Source: Brasilonema sp. CT11
GTDB taxonomy: Bacteria > Cyanobacteriota > Cyanobacteriia > Cyanobacteriales > Nostocaceae
Reading direction: 5' to 3'
NCBI RefSeq assembly: GCF_017982655.1
Contig: NZ_JABXYX010000087.1
Coordinates: forward strand, 1 to 32,563
DNA length: 32,563 nucleotides
In this document: in pieces, positions 1 to 7,760 of the stretch
How the letters are laid out: every line of letters starts with the position of its first letter
Position numbering within the stretch: position 1 is the stretch's first letter
Notes under the pieces: generated by a model
Databases searched by the model: none
Seen by the model: only the letters and a program-made list of their open reading frames with translations
What the model was told of the DNA's origin: nothing
Made by a program: the position numbers and the translations under genes

Positions 1-57
1 GATACTTTACTGCAAGGGTCAGCCGATTTGATAGACGAAGCTGAAAAATATAAATAA
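1..57 (+). CDS. 3' end of an unidentified gene
   Basis: The window opens inside a reading frame of 18 codons that closes with TAA at 55-57. The tail contains QGSADLIDEAEKYK, is hydrophilic and probably helical. Too little is present to name a family. It is treated as coding because the frame is open from the first base and the next 400 bp hold no other good gene on this strand. Confidence 0.45.
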   Translation, partial: DTLLQGSADLIDEAEKYK

Positions 58-471
58 GACTAATCATTCATTCATTAAGTTCGCGAATAATATCCGCGAA
101 CTCACTTTTTTGTCCAAAGTCCAAAAATAGAATTACGGTTCTTATTTGTTATCTACTTACCTTCATACTTCTTGAGGATGAATGCAACCTCTCTCAAAGG
201 CAAGATGGATAACCTGAAAAATTGCATGATAATTTTGAGCTAAGGATTTACTTGTGTTCCTGTGCTGTTGTTATAAACAGTCTCGGAATTTCCAAGCCTA
301 CGATGGGCGTACGACAGGTCGTGATTTAACTGATATTGTTCCACAGGAAGCGCCCACATATTAAATAAAAATCGCTTGTTGAGAATCACATAAAGTCTTG
401 CACTCAAGACCAAAAAAGGATAGAAAAAGACCACAACATAATTAAGCAAGCAAATAAAAAGGAGACAAGTC
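58..471. other. intergenic stretch without a convincing gene
   Basis: This 414-bp AT-rich stretch lies between the partial gene and the repeat-protein gene. A minus-strand frame (240-473) encodes a hydrophobic N-terminus, but it covers the start and ribosome binding site of the downstream gene and resembles nothing known, so it was not called. The stretch presumably holds the promoter of the repeat-protein gene. A good Shine-Dalgarno sequence (AAGGAG) lies just before 472. Confidence 0.5.
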
Positions 472-786
472 ATGGTAGACGACTTTTTGCGGAAGGCGAC
501 GGATTTTTTGGGTGGTGGATCAAACGAAGATGATCGCGACGTTCGCCCAGCAAGTGAAGACCCCTACGGCGACCCTGCTGACCAGGGCTACGGTAACGCC
601 ATCCCAGCTAGCCAAGATCCCTATGGCGACCCTGCTGACCAGGGCTACGGCCAGTTTGGCGACGTCCGCCCAGCAAGTGAAGACCCCTACGGTGACCCTG
701 CTGACCAGGGCTACGGCCAGTTTGGCGACGTCCGCCCAGCAAGTGAAGACCCCTACGGCGACCCTGCTGATGAAGGTTACCGTTAA
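472..786 (+). CDS. small acidic tandem-repeat protein
   Basis: This 104-residue protein has a short N-terminal segment (MVDDFLRKATDFLGGG, possibly amphipathic) followed by about four copies of a 22-residue unit of the type DVRPASEDPYGDPADQGYG, with QFG closing the full units. The second unit is shortened and varied (NAIPASQDPYGDP). The repeat is also visible in DNA as a 66-bp tandem, so copy number may vary between strains. The protein is rich in Asp, Pro, Gly and Tyr, has no signal peptide or membrane segment and is probably disordered. ATG 472 is preceded by AAGGAG. Function is unknown. Proteins of this make-up in cyanobacteria are usually annotated as hypothetical. Confidence 0.8.
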   Translation: MVDDFLRKATDFLGGGSNEDDRDVRPASEDPYGDPADQGYGNAIPASQDPYGDPADQGYGQFGDVRPASEDPYGDPADQGYGQFGDVRPASEDPYGDPADEGYR

Positions 787-1104
787 CGCGGAAATAACAA
801 ATCTCTGCTGATAACCAAAACTAGGGGTGTAAGGGGAGCCAGTGCCGGGGTGAGGCAGCGCTGCGGGAGGGTTTCCCGACAGCCAGGCGACTGCCGAAAG
901 GGTTCCCCGACTTGAGGCACCTGGCGTTGTAGGGGAGCAACAAAAACATGCGCTTTTTTGTACACGCTAACCTAGAGCCATTTGGGTTCAAGCCCCTACT
1001 AATTAATTCCCCCTACACCCCTATTCCCTTACCCCCTTACACCCCTTTTTCTTGACTCCGCCCCTTCTCCCCTTTCGGGGAGGGTAAGGGCAGGGGTTTT
1101 TTTA
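787..1104. repeat. intergenic region with a dispersed GC-rich repeat
   Basis: Positions about 823-945 hold a GC-rich repeat with short palindromes (for example GCAGCGCTGC at 855-864) and the strings GGGTGTAAGGGGAGCCAGTGC and CGACTTGAGGCACCTGGCG. A related sequence is present at about 32310-32430. From general knowledge, similar sequences are scattered between genes in Nostocales genomes. The rest (about 1000-1060) is a pyrimidine-rich run of CCCCTTACACC type. No gene was seen. Confidence 0.6.
1062..1101 (+). terminator. strong GC hairpin followed by a T-run
   Basis: CCCCTTCTCCCC and GGGGAGGGTAAGGG pair across a short TTTC loop, and seven T residues follow on the + strand. It sits directly beyond the mdh stop codon, which is on the opposite strand. 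As a rho-independent terminator it would act on + strand transcripts. On the - strand the stem could still protect the mdh mRNA end. Confidence 0.4.
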
Positions 1105-2085
1105 TTAGCGACTCACAGCAGCGAAAATTTCCTGTGCTCGGGTAATATTCTTGCGTACTTCATGCGCACAAGTATGTAAAGCGTCTGTTTCTGCATCGGT
1201 AAGTTTTAATTGCATTACTTCCTCAATTCCGCTAGAACCTAAGCGACAGGGAACACCAGTAAAAATATCGTTTAAACCGTATTCACCCTGAAGATACGCC
1301 GCCACTGGCAACAGGCGTGACTGATTTAGCAATATTGATTCCACCATCACGCAGGTAGAAGAGGCAGGAGTATAAAAAGCACTACCTGTCTGCATCAGTT
1401 CTACAATTTCTGCACCACCGTTACGGGTACGTTGTACCAATCGCTCAATTGTGGCTGCATCCAGCAGTTCTGTAATCGGAATACCGTTAACAGTAGCATA
1501 ACGCGGCAAGGGCACCATTAAATCTCCATGACTGCCCAACACCATTGCTTTAACATCAAGGGAACAAACCCCTAATTCCATCGCAATAAAGGTTTCAAAG
1601 CGTGCTGAGTCTAACACGCCAGCCATACCCATAATGCGATTCCCTGGCAGTCCCGTTGCTTGCCAAGCTAAATAAGTCATCACATCTAAGGGATTTGTGA
1701 CAACTATGTATATAGCATCAGGAGAATAACTCATTGATTTGTTTGCGGCTTCCATCACAATCTTTGCATTTGTCAAAAGCAAATCATCCCGAGTCATGCC
1801 CGGTTTGCGAGGAAAACCTGCTGTAATGACCACGATATCTGAATCAGACGTATCAGCGTAGTCGGTTGTACCGACAATCCGACGATTGTGCAGTTCAATT
1901 CCCCTTGCCTCCATCAAATCTAGTGCCAGTCCTCGGGGCATACCCTCAACAACATCAAGCAACACGACATCTGCCAGATTTTTTTCAGCAATGCGCTGCG
2001 CTAAGGTACCACCAACCTTACCAGCACCGATAACGGTGACACGGGGTGAATGGCGCTTAATTTGGGAGAAAGGGGAATAGCTCAT
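1105..2085 (-). CDS. mdh: malate dehydrogenase
   Basis: This 326-residue LDH/MDH-family enzyme interconverts malate and oxaloacetate with NAD in the cytoplasm. The Rossmann motif VIGAGKVGGT lies near residues 18-27. The substrate-loop arginines are in FPRKPGMTRDDLL, followed by VTNPLDVMTYLAWQ and the catalytic histidine in GSHGDLMVPLPRY. The loop pattern is MDH type rather than LDH type. The frame can be extended upstream to a TTG at 2121 that overlaps ndhO by 17 bp. ATG 2085 is preferred because it is a standard codon, leaves a 19-bp gap to ndhO and gives a family-typical length. No clear Shine-Dalgarno precedes either start, so the gene may be translated from the ndhO-mdh transcript. Confidence 0.95.
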   Translation of the reverse strand: MSYSPFSQIKRHSPRVTVIGAGKVGGTLAQRIAEKNLADVVLLDVVEGMPRGLALDLMEARGIELHNRRIVGTTDYADTSDSDIVVITAGFPRKPGMTRDDLLLTNAKIVMEAANKSMSYSPDAIYIVVTNPLDVMTYLAWQATGLPGNRIMGMAGVLDSARFETFIAMELGVCSLDVKAMVLGSHGDLMVPLPRYATVNGIPITELLDAATIERLVQRTRNGGAEIVELMQTGSAFYTPASSTCVMVESILLNQSRLLPVAAYLQGEYGLNDIFTGVPCRLGSSGIEEVMQLKLTDAETDALHTCAHEVRKNITRAQEIFAAVSR

Positions 2086-2104
2086 ATCTGCTAATGGTTG
2101 AGTG

Positions 2105-2320
2105 TTATTTAAATTCTTCAAGTTGATCTAGACGTAACCAAATATTTGGAGTTGGCACTTTCCCAAACTTCACAAGGGCATAGTCACCTTTGATATCTAC
2201 GACTTCACCCTTGGTTTCAAACAGATAGGAAGGAAAACGAGAATCACTAGCTTGTGCTTCTAGACTGTTTTCCAGCTTTTCGCGGACAGCACGAACCATA
2301 TTTCCTCTTTTTACAGCCAT
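2105..2320 (-). CDS. ndhO: NDH-1 subunit O
   Basis: This 71-residue protein matches NdhO, the small cyanobacterial and chloroplast subunit of the NAD(P)H-plastoquinone oxidoreductase (NDH-1) on thylakoid membranes. Hallmark segments are [39 protein letters not shown] and the C-terminal [14 protein letters not shown]. It is full length with ATG at 2320. It lies 19 bp upstream of mdh on the same strand, so the two are probably co-transcribed. Confidence 0.96.
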   Translation of the reverse strand: MAVKRGNMVRAVREKLENSLEAQASDSRFPSYLFETKGEVVDIKGDYALVKFGKVPTPNIWLRLDQLEEFK

Positions 2321-2715
2321 GAGTTTCCCTCGTGAGTGTGTAAATTGTTTTCTTCAGGATTGTAGCTCGCAGGAAGTCTTTGTAGAGCCAAGAGTTATCT
2401 TCTCCCTATTTGTGTTGGGATATGTCTTTTACATTTTTTGCGTAGATATTCAGTTAGTTTTATGGCTGCTATGTTTAGATTCCTGAAACTTCCTACTGGT
2501 AGGAGTTTATTCAGAATCCAAAATTGCAACCGCATATGCACGCGGATGTACGCAGATAGTTTCTAGATAATTTCTAGATAATTGTCTGCCCTCATCTGCG
2601 TTTATTCAAAATTCCGAATCTAAAATCAAAATTGTATCAGAATAATACATTAATTTTTATACATTAGTATTTTCAATATTTAGTTGTAACTTTTTCACTT
2701 TTTCTTTTATATTGC
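2321..2715. repeat. intergenic region with a dispersed repeat
   Basis: This 395-bp region lies between ndhO and mutM and should hold the ndhO promoter on the - strand at its left end. Positions 2526-2605 carry a palindrome-rich segment (CGCATATGCACGCGGATGTACGCAG ... CTCATCTGCGTTT) with a tandem TTTCTAGATAA duplication in its middle. Sequences of the CGCGGATGTACGCAGAT type are common dispersed repeats in cyanobacteria. No gene was recognised. Confidence 0.5.
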
Positions 2716-3567
2716 TTATCGTTGGCACTGAACACAATAATGGCTGGAACGGCCAGCTATCCGAATCCGTTGAATTGCTGTACCACAAACTCGGCAGGGT
2801 TCTCCAGCACGGTTGTAAACCCAAGCAACACCACCGTAGTTACCGTTGACTCCCTTGACATTTAGGAAATTACTGAACGTAGTACCACCAGCTTCAATAC
2901 TGGCTTTTAACACTTGAATAATCGAAGAGTGCAAACGCTCAATTTGCTCTGGTTGCAAATCTGTACATAAAGTTTGTGGCAAAACTCCACTCATAAATAG
3001 CGCTTCATCAGCATAGATATTACCTAAACCCGCAATTACTGATTGATCCAGAAGTGCTGTCTTTATCGCACAGCGGCGGTTTCGCAGCTTAAGCGCTAAA
3101 TACTCAACACTAAATTCCGGTGAAAAGGGGTCAACTGCTAGTTTTCCCAAGCCTGTGATAATACTTTCCGGTGCAACTGTTGGAGGTACCCACCAGATTT
3201 GACCAAAGGTACGCTGATCTACAAAGCGTAATTCGCGTTCATCTCCAAAAAATAATCTGACTCGTGTGTGCTTGTGTAACGGTTCATCTCGATCTAACCA
3301 CAGAAGTTGACCTGTCATTCGCAGATGAACCCCCAGCCAGCCAGCTGACAAACCAGAGGAACAAAGGCAGAGTTCGGCGAGTAGATATTTGCCGCGCCGA
3401 TGCCAAGTTACGATGAAACTGTCTTTGATTCCAATCAAAAACTCTTCTACAGAAAACGGGTGGGCAAGCGTGCGATCAAGCAGCACTTGGACACCCGTTA
3501 TTTTTTGGTTAAGGGTCAATTGATTCAGACCCCGCCGGACTGTTTCAACCTCAGGCAGTTCAGGCAT
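2716..3567 (-). CDS. mutM: formamidopyrimidine-DNA glycosylase (Fpg/MutM)
   Basis: This 283-residue bifunctional DNA glycosylase/AP lyase removes 8-oxoguanine and other oxidised purines. The N-terminus MPELPEVETVRRGL supplies the catalytic Pro2 and Glu3 once Met is removed. The beta-hairpin lysine is in WHRRGKYLLAEL. The helix-two-turn-helix motif is seen in GLGNIYADEALF. The C-terminal zinc finger has the pattern CRVC-x16-CVQC and is intact. Length is typical. It stands apart from psaE by about 320 bp on the same strand and is probably its own transcript or weakly linked to the psaE operon. Confidence 0.96.
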   Translation of the reverse strand: MPELPEVETVRRGLNQLTLNQKITGVQVLLDRTLAHPFSVEEFLIGIKDSFIVTWHRRGKYLLAELCLCSSGLSAGWLGVHLRMTGQLLWLDRDEPLHKHTRVRLFFGDERELRFVDQRTFGQIWWVPPTVAPESIITGLGKLAVDPFSPEFSVEYLALKLRNRRCAIKTALLDQSVIAGLGNIYADEALFMSGVLPQTLCTDLQPEQIERLHSSIIQVLKASIEAGGTTFSNFLNVKGVNGNYGGVAWVYNRAGEPCRVCGTAIQRIRIAGRSSHYCVQCQR

Positions 3568-3888
3568 CTTGTTTGAAAGACACTAATACAAGGGAATAAA
3601 GGAGGACAGCATGAGTGATCAGGCAAGGCTATAGAAGAAGAGCCATTGCGAACAAAGTGCTTCGGCTCTCCTTTGTTCACTTGCATTTGGTAGAGGAGAT
3701 AACAACTGGCGTGCTACTCCTGTTGAGTCAACAAGAAGCAAAGAGCAGGGAGCGGTTGTAGTAGGCTAGAGGAATGCAGTTGGGGCAAGATAAGCGCAAC
3801 TGATTCACTCCTACACCCCTAGTTCTGCTCAAACAGATGGGGTGAATGGGGAAGCAACAGAAGTTTTCTTCCTTTGTCACTCCCTTTG
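3568..3888. other. intergenic region between psaE and mutM
   Basis: No gene was recognised. The right part contains a hairpin (see 3814-3844). The left part should hold the mutM promoter on the - strand. A short ATG frame at 3611 (8 codons) follows an AGGAGG-like string, but it is too short to support. Confidence 0.4.
3814..3844 (-). terminator. possible hairpin terminator downstream of psaE
   Basis: CACCCC (3814-3819) pairs with GGGGTG (3839-3844), and inside it TCTG (3824-3827) pairs with CAGA (3834-3837). It lies 45 bp past the psaE stop. No T-run follows on the - strand, so it may instead act as an mRNA 3'-end stabiliser. Confidence 0.35.
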
Positions 3889-4164
3889 CTATTTCCCTTT
3901 GTTTTCTGCTTTTGCTTCTTCACCTTTGGCTTTCTTTGGTTCTTCGTCTTTGGCTTTCTTCGGCTTTGCTTTTGGAGCTTCTACTTCTAGTAGTTCTGCC
4001 TGAGCAAAGTTATTGGTGTTGATGCCAGCGTAGTTTACTTTCTCAAAACGGACAATGACTGGGTATTTAATACCGCTCTGGTCAACAGACGCCACGGTTC
4101 CGACATCTTGATACCAGTAGGATTCCCGGCGGAGAATACGCACTTTAGAACCACGTTGAACCAT
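3889..4164 (-). CDS. psaE: photosystem I reaction centre subunit IV (PsaE) with long tail
   Basis: PsaE is a stromal/cytoplasmic SH3-fold subunit of photosystem I that helps ferredoxin docking and cyclic electron flow. The core is unmistakable ([38 protein letters not shown]). The protein is 91 residues, whereas family members are usually about 65-75. The extra C-terminus after EAPKAKPKK is rich in Lys, Glu and Ala. It contains a tandem unit (PKKAKDEE then PKKAKGEE), visible in DNA as a 24-bp duplication at about 3916-3963. The tail is expected to be flexible and solvent exposed. ATG 4164 gives the conserved N-terminus. The gene is probably monocistronic. Confidence 0.96.
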   Translation of the reverse strand: MVQRGSKVRILRRESYWYQDVGTVASVDQSGIKYPVIVRFEKVNYAGINTNNFAQAELLEVEAPKAKPKKAKDEEPKKAKGEEAKAENKGK

Positions 4165-4549
4165 GAGTTTCTTCCCTTTAAGTTATAAATTGCCAATACA
4201 CAAGGCTAATTGATTTCACTCTACAACCTGAAGGCCTCACCAAGAAGCTTTGTTAAGTTATTTATCTTGCCAAGGATTCCTTAAGACATTACAGTGGTGA
4301 TTCTGGGAGAAACTTGTAGGAGCAATTTTCGTCCTCTGAGGTAAATAGGGAGGGTAAAAGTTCAAAGGGTGCGGGGAATAGGTTACAGGAAATGCTTACA
4401 GAGCATAGCTGATAAAGGTTTTTGACTCGAACCTACCACTTGTTACGTATTCTTTATTATTTTTTTACCACAAAAGTATGAAAAAAACCTTGACAAAGTT
4501 CTTGAGATCGCATAATTTCATTGGTCGCAAGCACTTGTTTGGGAGGTTC
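4165..4549. promoter_or_regulatory. psaE: psaE upstream region
   Basis: This 385-bp region lies between fibrillin and psaE, both on the - strand. The psaE promoter must be here, but no -35/-10 pair could be fixed by eye. On the + strand TTGACA (4490-4495) is followed 15 bp later by CATAAT (4511-4516). If active, it would produce RNA antisense to the 3' end of the fibrillin gene. The spacing is short, so support is weak. Confidence 0.3.
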
Positions 4550-5134
4550 TTATGCTTTAGTCAAAACAAACACGCTCCCCTCATTACCTCTACCAATACG
4601 CAAATTGTCATCTATGTAGGTGATATCCAGCCAGCCCTGCTGTTTATCGCTGTTTAAAGGAAAATCAATTGCGGTGAGTTTTTTGCCAACTTCAATTTGT
4701 TCGACCAAACTCTCTGGTGAGGTGTATCCTATTAACCGTTGTAAACCGATAACAGACCGCTCAAATTTCACGTTGACGCGCCGATTTGAAACTGGCTCAA
4801 ATTTTGCAGCAACGCTGACTATGCCTTCAAAAAAAGGCAAGCCATAAGTTTCAGCTATATTGTAAATGCTGTTAGTTTCTACGCGAATATACTGATAAAT
4901 TTGACCTAGTTTGTACAATGGTAAATTATCAATATTTAATAGAGCTTTGCTTGTGGTATATATTAATCGCCAGTTGCCATTGAGCAAGTGTGTTGCTTCA
5001 ACTGGGGAAGATGTAGGATTTACATCTTCTAAATTTGCAATGGCTATTAATATAGCCTGTTTATCTTGCTCAGTTGCAAGTAGTCCCCGATTTTTCCCAG
5101 CAATTGCTTCTAAAAGGGACGCTTTTTTTAGCAT
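4550..5134 (-). CDS. PAP/fibrillin family protein
   Basis: This 194-residue protein belongs to the plastid-lipid-associated (fibrillin) family, lipocalin-like proteins bound to thylakoids or plastoglobule-like bodies. Typical features are the N-terminal helix with LLEAIAGKNRGLLATEQDKQ, the segment LLNGNWRLIYTTSKALLNI at about residues 50-68, and the C-terminal WLDITYIDDNLRIGRGNEGS with VFVLTKA, a common ending of this family. The length is right for the cyanobacterial members. The precise ligand is not known. The start ATG is at 5134. Upstream sequence to 5360 separates it from the divergent DUF3134 gene and must hold both promoters. Confidence 0.9.
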   Translation of the reverse strand: MLKKASLLEAIAGKNRGLLATEQDKQAILIAIANLEDVNPTSSPVEATHLLNGNWRLIYTTSKALLNIDNLPLYKLGQIYQYIRVETNSIYNIAETYGLPFFEGIVSVAAKFEPVSNRRVNVKFERSVIGLQRLIGYTSPESLVEQIEVGKKLTAIDFPLNSDKQQGWLDITYIDDNLRIGRGNEGSVFVLTKA

Positions 5135-5360
5135 TGTTTTTCACCTCAAAAAACATGATTCACTTCAGAAAATATTGATTAACTATGTATAGTGTCATAC
5201 CGATAAATATTAGGGTTTCACGTTTTCCAGTATCAATCATAAATAAAATTTTTTTTGTCGGATTTTTAAGCTAAGAGTTGAATTAACAAGTAAATAGTGC
5301 TGTATCAAGTGATAGACTCTTAGTGTCTAGTTACCTTCCCCTTATATTGTCTTCGTTGAT

Positions 5361-5600
5361 ATGCTAAATTCTCCATTACGTGAAGTACCCCGAAACCAGC
5401 GGGCGTCTGTTATTCCATTAAAGCAAGAGTCCTCGCTCTTGGACTGGTTACAATCAAGTGGTCGTCTCATAGCCCGTGATGTTCACGAGCAGGATTTTCA
5501 AGATGACGAAGAAGAGATAACAGAGTTTTTGAGTACTGAGGACGGAATTGGCGAATATGACTTTGATGATGACGATGATTCGGCTCCAGATGAGGAGTAA
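5361..5600 (+). CDS. DUF3134-like small acidic protein
   Basis: This 79-residue protein has a conserved N-terminal half (PRNQRASVIPLKQESSLLDW, then LQSSGRLIARD) and a strongly acidic tail including DFDDDDD. This arrangement fits the cyanobacterial DUF3134 family of unknown function. No membrane segment or signal peptide is seen. It lies 82 bp upstream of mraY on the same strand and may share its transcript. That arrangement hints at, but does not prove, a link to cell-envelope growth. Start ATG 5361. Confidence 0.85.
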   Translation: MLNSPLREVPRNQRASVIPLKQESSLLDWLQSSGRLIARDVHEQDFQDDEEEITEFLSTEDGIGEYDFDDDDDSAPDEE

Positions 5601-5682
5601 ATAATCTGGGCTGAAGGTATATTATTGGCACAACTCGTCCCTATTGTTTAGTTTTGCAAGTGTGGAGTGAAGGGAAGTTTCC

Positions 5683-6783
5683 GTGGACGCAAAATTATCT
5701 CCTAACCAAGGGTTAAACATCATTAATGGCATAGGTCTGGTCTCTATACTGGGTGTAAGTCTGGGTGTATCAGCACTAGTGTTAGATGGAATAGCGAATA
5801 GGTTGCCTTGGCAAGGTGTGTCGTTAACCTTGCCGTTTTTATTCTGTGCACTCGCTTCAGCCGCAGTCGGTTTTTGGGTAGTACCGCTACTACAAGCACT
5901 GAAAACCGGACAAATCATCCGTGAGGATGGTCCCCAGGCTCATCTGAAAAAAGCAGGTACACCGACAATGGGGGGCATATTCTTCGTTCCTGTGGCGGTA
6001 CTCACTGCCTGTGTGTGGTCTAACTTTACAACAGAGGTACTTGCAGTTTCTGCTTTGACCTTAAGCTATGGATTGATTGGCTGGATAGATGACTGGCAAA
6101 TTCTGCGCCGCAAATCTAATAAAGGTATATCTCCGCGGATGAAACTAGCTTTGCAAATCGGTTTTGCACTAGCGTTCTGTCTGTGGCTCATTTTTACTCA
6201 ACCTTTTGATATTACGAATATTGCTTTGCCTTTGGGTTTTTCTCTACCCCTAGGATTACTATTTTGGCCCTTAGCGGGCTTTGTACTGGTGGCAGAAAGT
6301 AATGCCACTAACCTCACTGATGGTATTGATGGTTTGGCAGCAGGAACGGTGGCGATCGCACTCCTAGCATTGGGTGCCCTTAGCGCTCCCTCCTCAACTG
6401 GATTGATGATTTTCTGCGCTTGTATGAGTGGCAGTTGCATAGGGTTTTTGGCTCATAACCGTAATCCAGCCCGTGTTTTTATGGGTGACACTGGCTCCTT
6501 AGCTTTAGGAGGCGCTTTAGCAGCAGTGGGCTTACTGACTAACAGTTTAGTAGCACTGTTCATTCTCAGCGGAATATTCTTTGTGGAAACCCTTTCGGTA
6601 ATGGCGCAGGTTAGCTATTACAAAGCTACCAAAGGATCTGATGGCAAAGGCAAGCGTTTGTTCAAAATGGCACCATTACACCATCATCTGGAACTGTCTG
6701 GTTGGTCAGAACTGCAAGTTGTTGCGGTCTTCTACATAGTTTGCGCTATTTTGGCTGTCATCAGCTTGACTATTGGTCTGTGA
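5683..6783 (+). CDS. mraY: phospho-N-acetylmuramoyl-pentapeptide transferase
   Basis: MraY transfers phospho-MurNAc-pentapeptide from UDP to undecaprenyl phosphate, giving lipid I, the first membrane step of peptidoglycan synthesis. The 366-residue protein shows about ten membrane segments and the family motifs: KKAGTPTMGGIFF, the Mg-binding pair in GWIDDWQILRRKSNKGI, NATNLTDGIDGLAAG, FMGDTGSLALGG and the histidine motif APLHHHLELSGWSE near the end. The start is GTG 5683 (MDAKLSPNQG); no better ATG exists nearby. It follows the DUF3134 gene closely and ends before a good terminator. Confidence 0.96.
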   Translation: MDAKLSPNQGLNIINGIGLVSILGVSLGVSALVLDGIANRLPWQGVSLTLPFLFCALASAAVGFWVVPLLQALKTGQIIREDGPQAHLKKAGTPTMGGIFFVPVAVLTACVWSNFTTEVLAVSALTLSYGLIGWIDDWQILRRKSNKGISPRMKLALQIGFALAFCLWLIFTQPFDITNIALPLGFSLPLGLLFWPLAGFVLVAESNATNLTDGIDGLAAGTVAIALLALGALSAPSSTGLMIFCACMSGSCIGFLAHNRNPARVFMGDTGSLALGGALAAVGLLTNSLVALFILSGIFFVETLSVMAQVSYYKATKGSDGKGKRLFKMAPLHHHLELSGWSELQVVAVFYIVCAILAVISLTIGL

Positions 6784-6820
6784 TCATGACTGCATAAATT
6801 ACCCCAATAAAATATGATTT

Positions 6821-6848
6821 CCTCCTCCACGAGAGGGGGTTATTTTTT
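6821..6848 (+). terminator. rho-independent terminator of mraY
   Basis: CCTCCTC (6821-6827) pairs with GAGGGGG (6833-6839), with one G-T pair and a 5-nt loop. TTATTTTTTA follows immediately. It lies 38 bp past the mraY stop codon on the same strand. Confidence 0.65.
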
Positions 6849-6849
6849 A

Positions 6850-6925
6850 TCAGTTATCAGTTATTAGTTATCAGGTAGGAAACGGACTCGTCTAGCCTTT
6901 GTTCACTGTTCACTGTTCACTGTTT
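6850..6925. repeat. composite tandem repeat, copy 1
   Basis: Tandem CAGTTAT(C) units (6850-6873) are followed by the core CAGGTAGGAAACGGACTC (about 6872-6889) and then by three to four GTTCACT units (6901-6922). The same order, inverted, is found at 30451-30561. Heptamer tandem repeats of this sort are known from heterocystous cyanobacteria. It separates the mraY terminator from the moaB stop codon. Confidence 0.7.
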
Positions 6926-7428
6926 TAATTGTGCAACTGCCCAACTAAATGAACAAGTTCCGGCAAAATGAGTTTTTCCATTGCCAGTCGTACTGCATTG
7001 CTGGAGCCTGGAAGGGAAAAGATGAGTTGCTGCTTGTACACACCAGCAACACACCGAGATGCCATCGCTCGCGAACCAATTTCTTGGTAACTTAAAAAGC
7101 GGAACAACTCGCCAAACCCAGGCAGGGTTTTTTCTAGCAATTTTTCAATTGTATCATATGTTGTATCTCTTGGCGCAATCCCTGTACCACCATTGAAAAT
7201 CACGACATCCAGACTTGGATACTGACTCAGTCGTTCCATTTGCTCTTGAATCTGCACCGGTTCATCCTTGACAATCGCGTAAGCTTCTATGATGTGATTG
7301 GCATTGCGGAGTAATTCTTGAATTAGCTGACCACTTTTATCAGTCTGTTTTGACCGTGTGTCACTAACAGTTACGATCGCGCAACTTACTGTTATGCCTG
7401 GGGTGTCTGGGTGAGGAATGTGCGTCAT
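6925..7428 (-). CDS. moaB: molybdenum cofactor biosynthesis protein, MoaB/Mog family
   Basis: This 167-residue member of the MoCF-binding domain family takes part in molybdopterin handling (adenylylation of molybdopterin in Mog/MogA relatives; MoaB may be a paralogue). Conserved parts are CAIVTVSDTRSKQTDKSGQL, VVIFNGGTGIAPRDTTYDTI, LPGFGELFRFLSYQEIGSRA and the C-terminal LPGSSNAVRLAMEKLILPEL. Length is normal. Start ATG 7428. Other cofactor genes are not adjacent. The upstream 280 bp hold a hairpin repeat (7477-7515). Confidence 0.9.
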   Translation of the reverse strand: MTHIPHPDTPGITVSCAIVTVSDTRSKQTDKSGQLIQELLRNANHIIEAYAIVKDEPVQIQEQMERLSQYPSLDVVIFNGGTGIAPRDTTYDTIEKLLEKTLPGFGELFRFLSYQEIGSRAMASRCVAGVYKQQLIFSLPGSSNAVRLAMEKLILPELVHLVGQLHN

Positions 7429-7760
7429 AAGGAAACTATAGACTTTTTTTCATTGCTCATCTGTGCATTTTGTTGTGTTAGTTGTTAGTTATTGTTTTTT
7501 TTACTAACCACTAACTTGTAGTCCACTACAGACAGTATCACATTTCAAGCTGTAAAAGTGCATTCATAATTTAATGTAGATTTGGTCAAATAATAATTTT
7601 TAGTATTTATTCAAGAATAATTCTTCAGTTTGAAGAGTTTGTCTCATTTTTGCAAACACCTGATTAATATAGAGCTTTAAGTTTGATATGAATTCTTAAA
7701 ATTGGGGTAATGATAATGTTGGAGAATGATAAACTGTTTACCTCAATAATTATCAATTTC
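7429..7760. promoter_or_regulatory. divergent promoter region moaB / bgtB
   Basis: This AT-rich region lies between two divergent genes. It contains an inverted repeat: GTTAGTTGTTAGT (7477-7489) against ACTAACCACTAAC (7503-7515), 12 of 13 positions pairing, with a T-rich loop. The remainder holds no recognisable gene. The bgtB frame is open from ATG 7710, so the right edge depends on the start chosen. Confidence 0.45.

Noticed and set aside
240-473. A 77-codon minus-strand frame with a hydrophobic N-terminus
   Set aside because: It overlaps the start codon and ribosome binding site of the repeat-protein gene, matches no family, and its C-terminal part is low in coding character.
512-811. Second frame over the repeat-protein gene (99 codons)
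   Set aside because: The tandem repeat is a multiple of three bases, so an alternate frame stays open by itself; only the first frame has a good ribosome binding site.
4415-4440. GACTCGAACC string resembling the complement of a tRNA T-loop
   Set aside because: The flanking 5-bp stem does not form and no anticodon or D arm can be found at the right distance.
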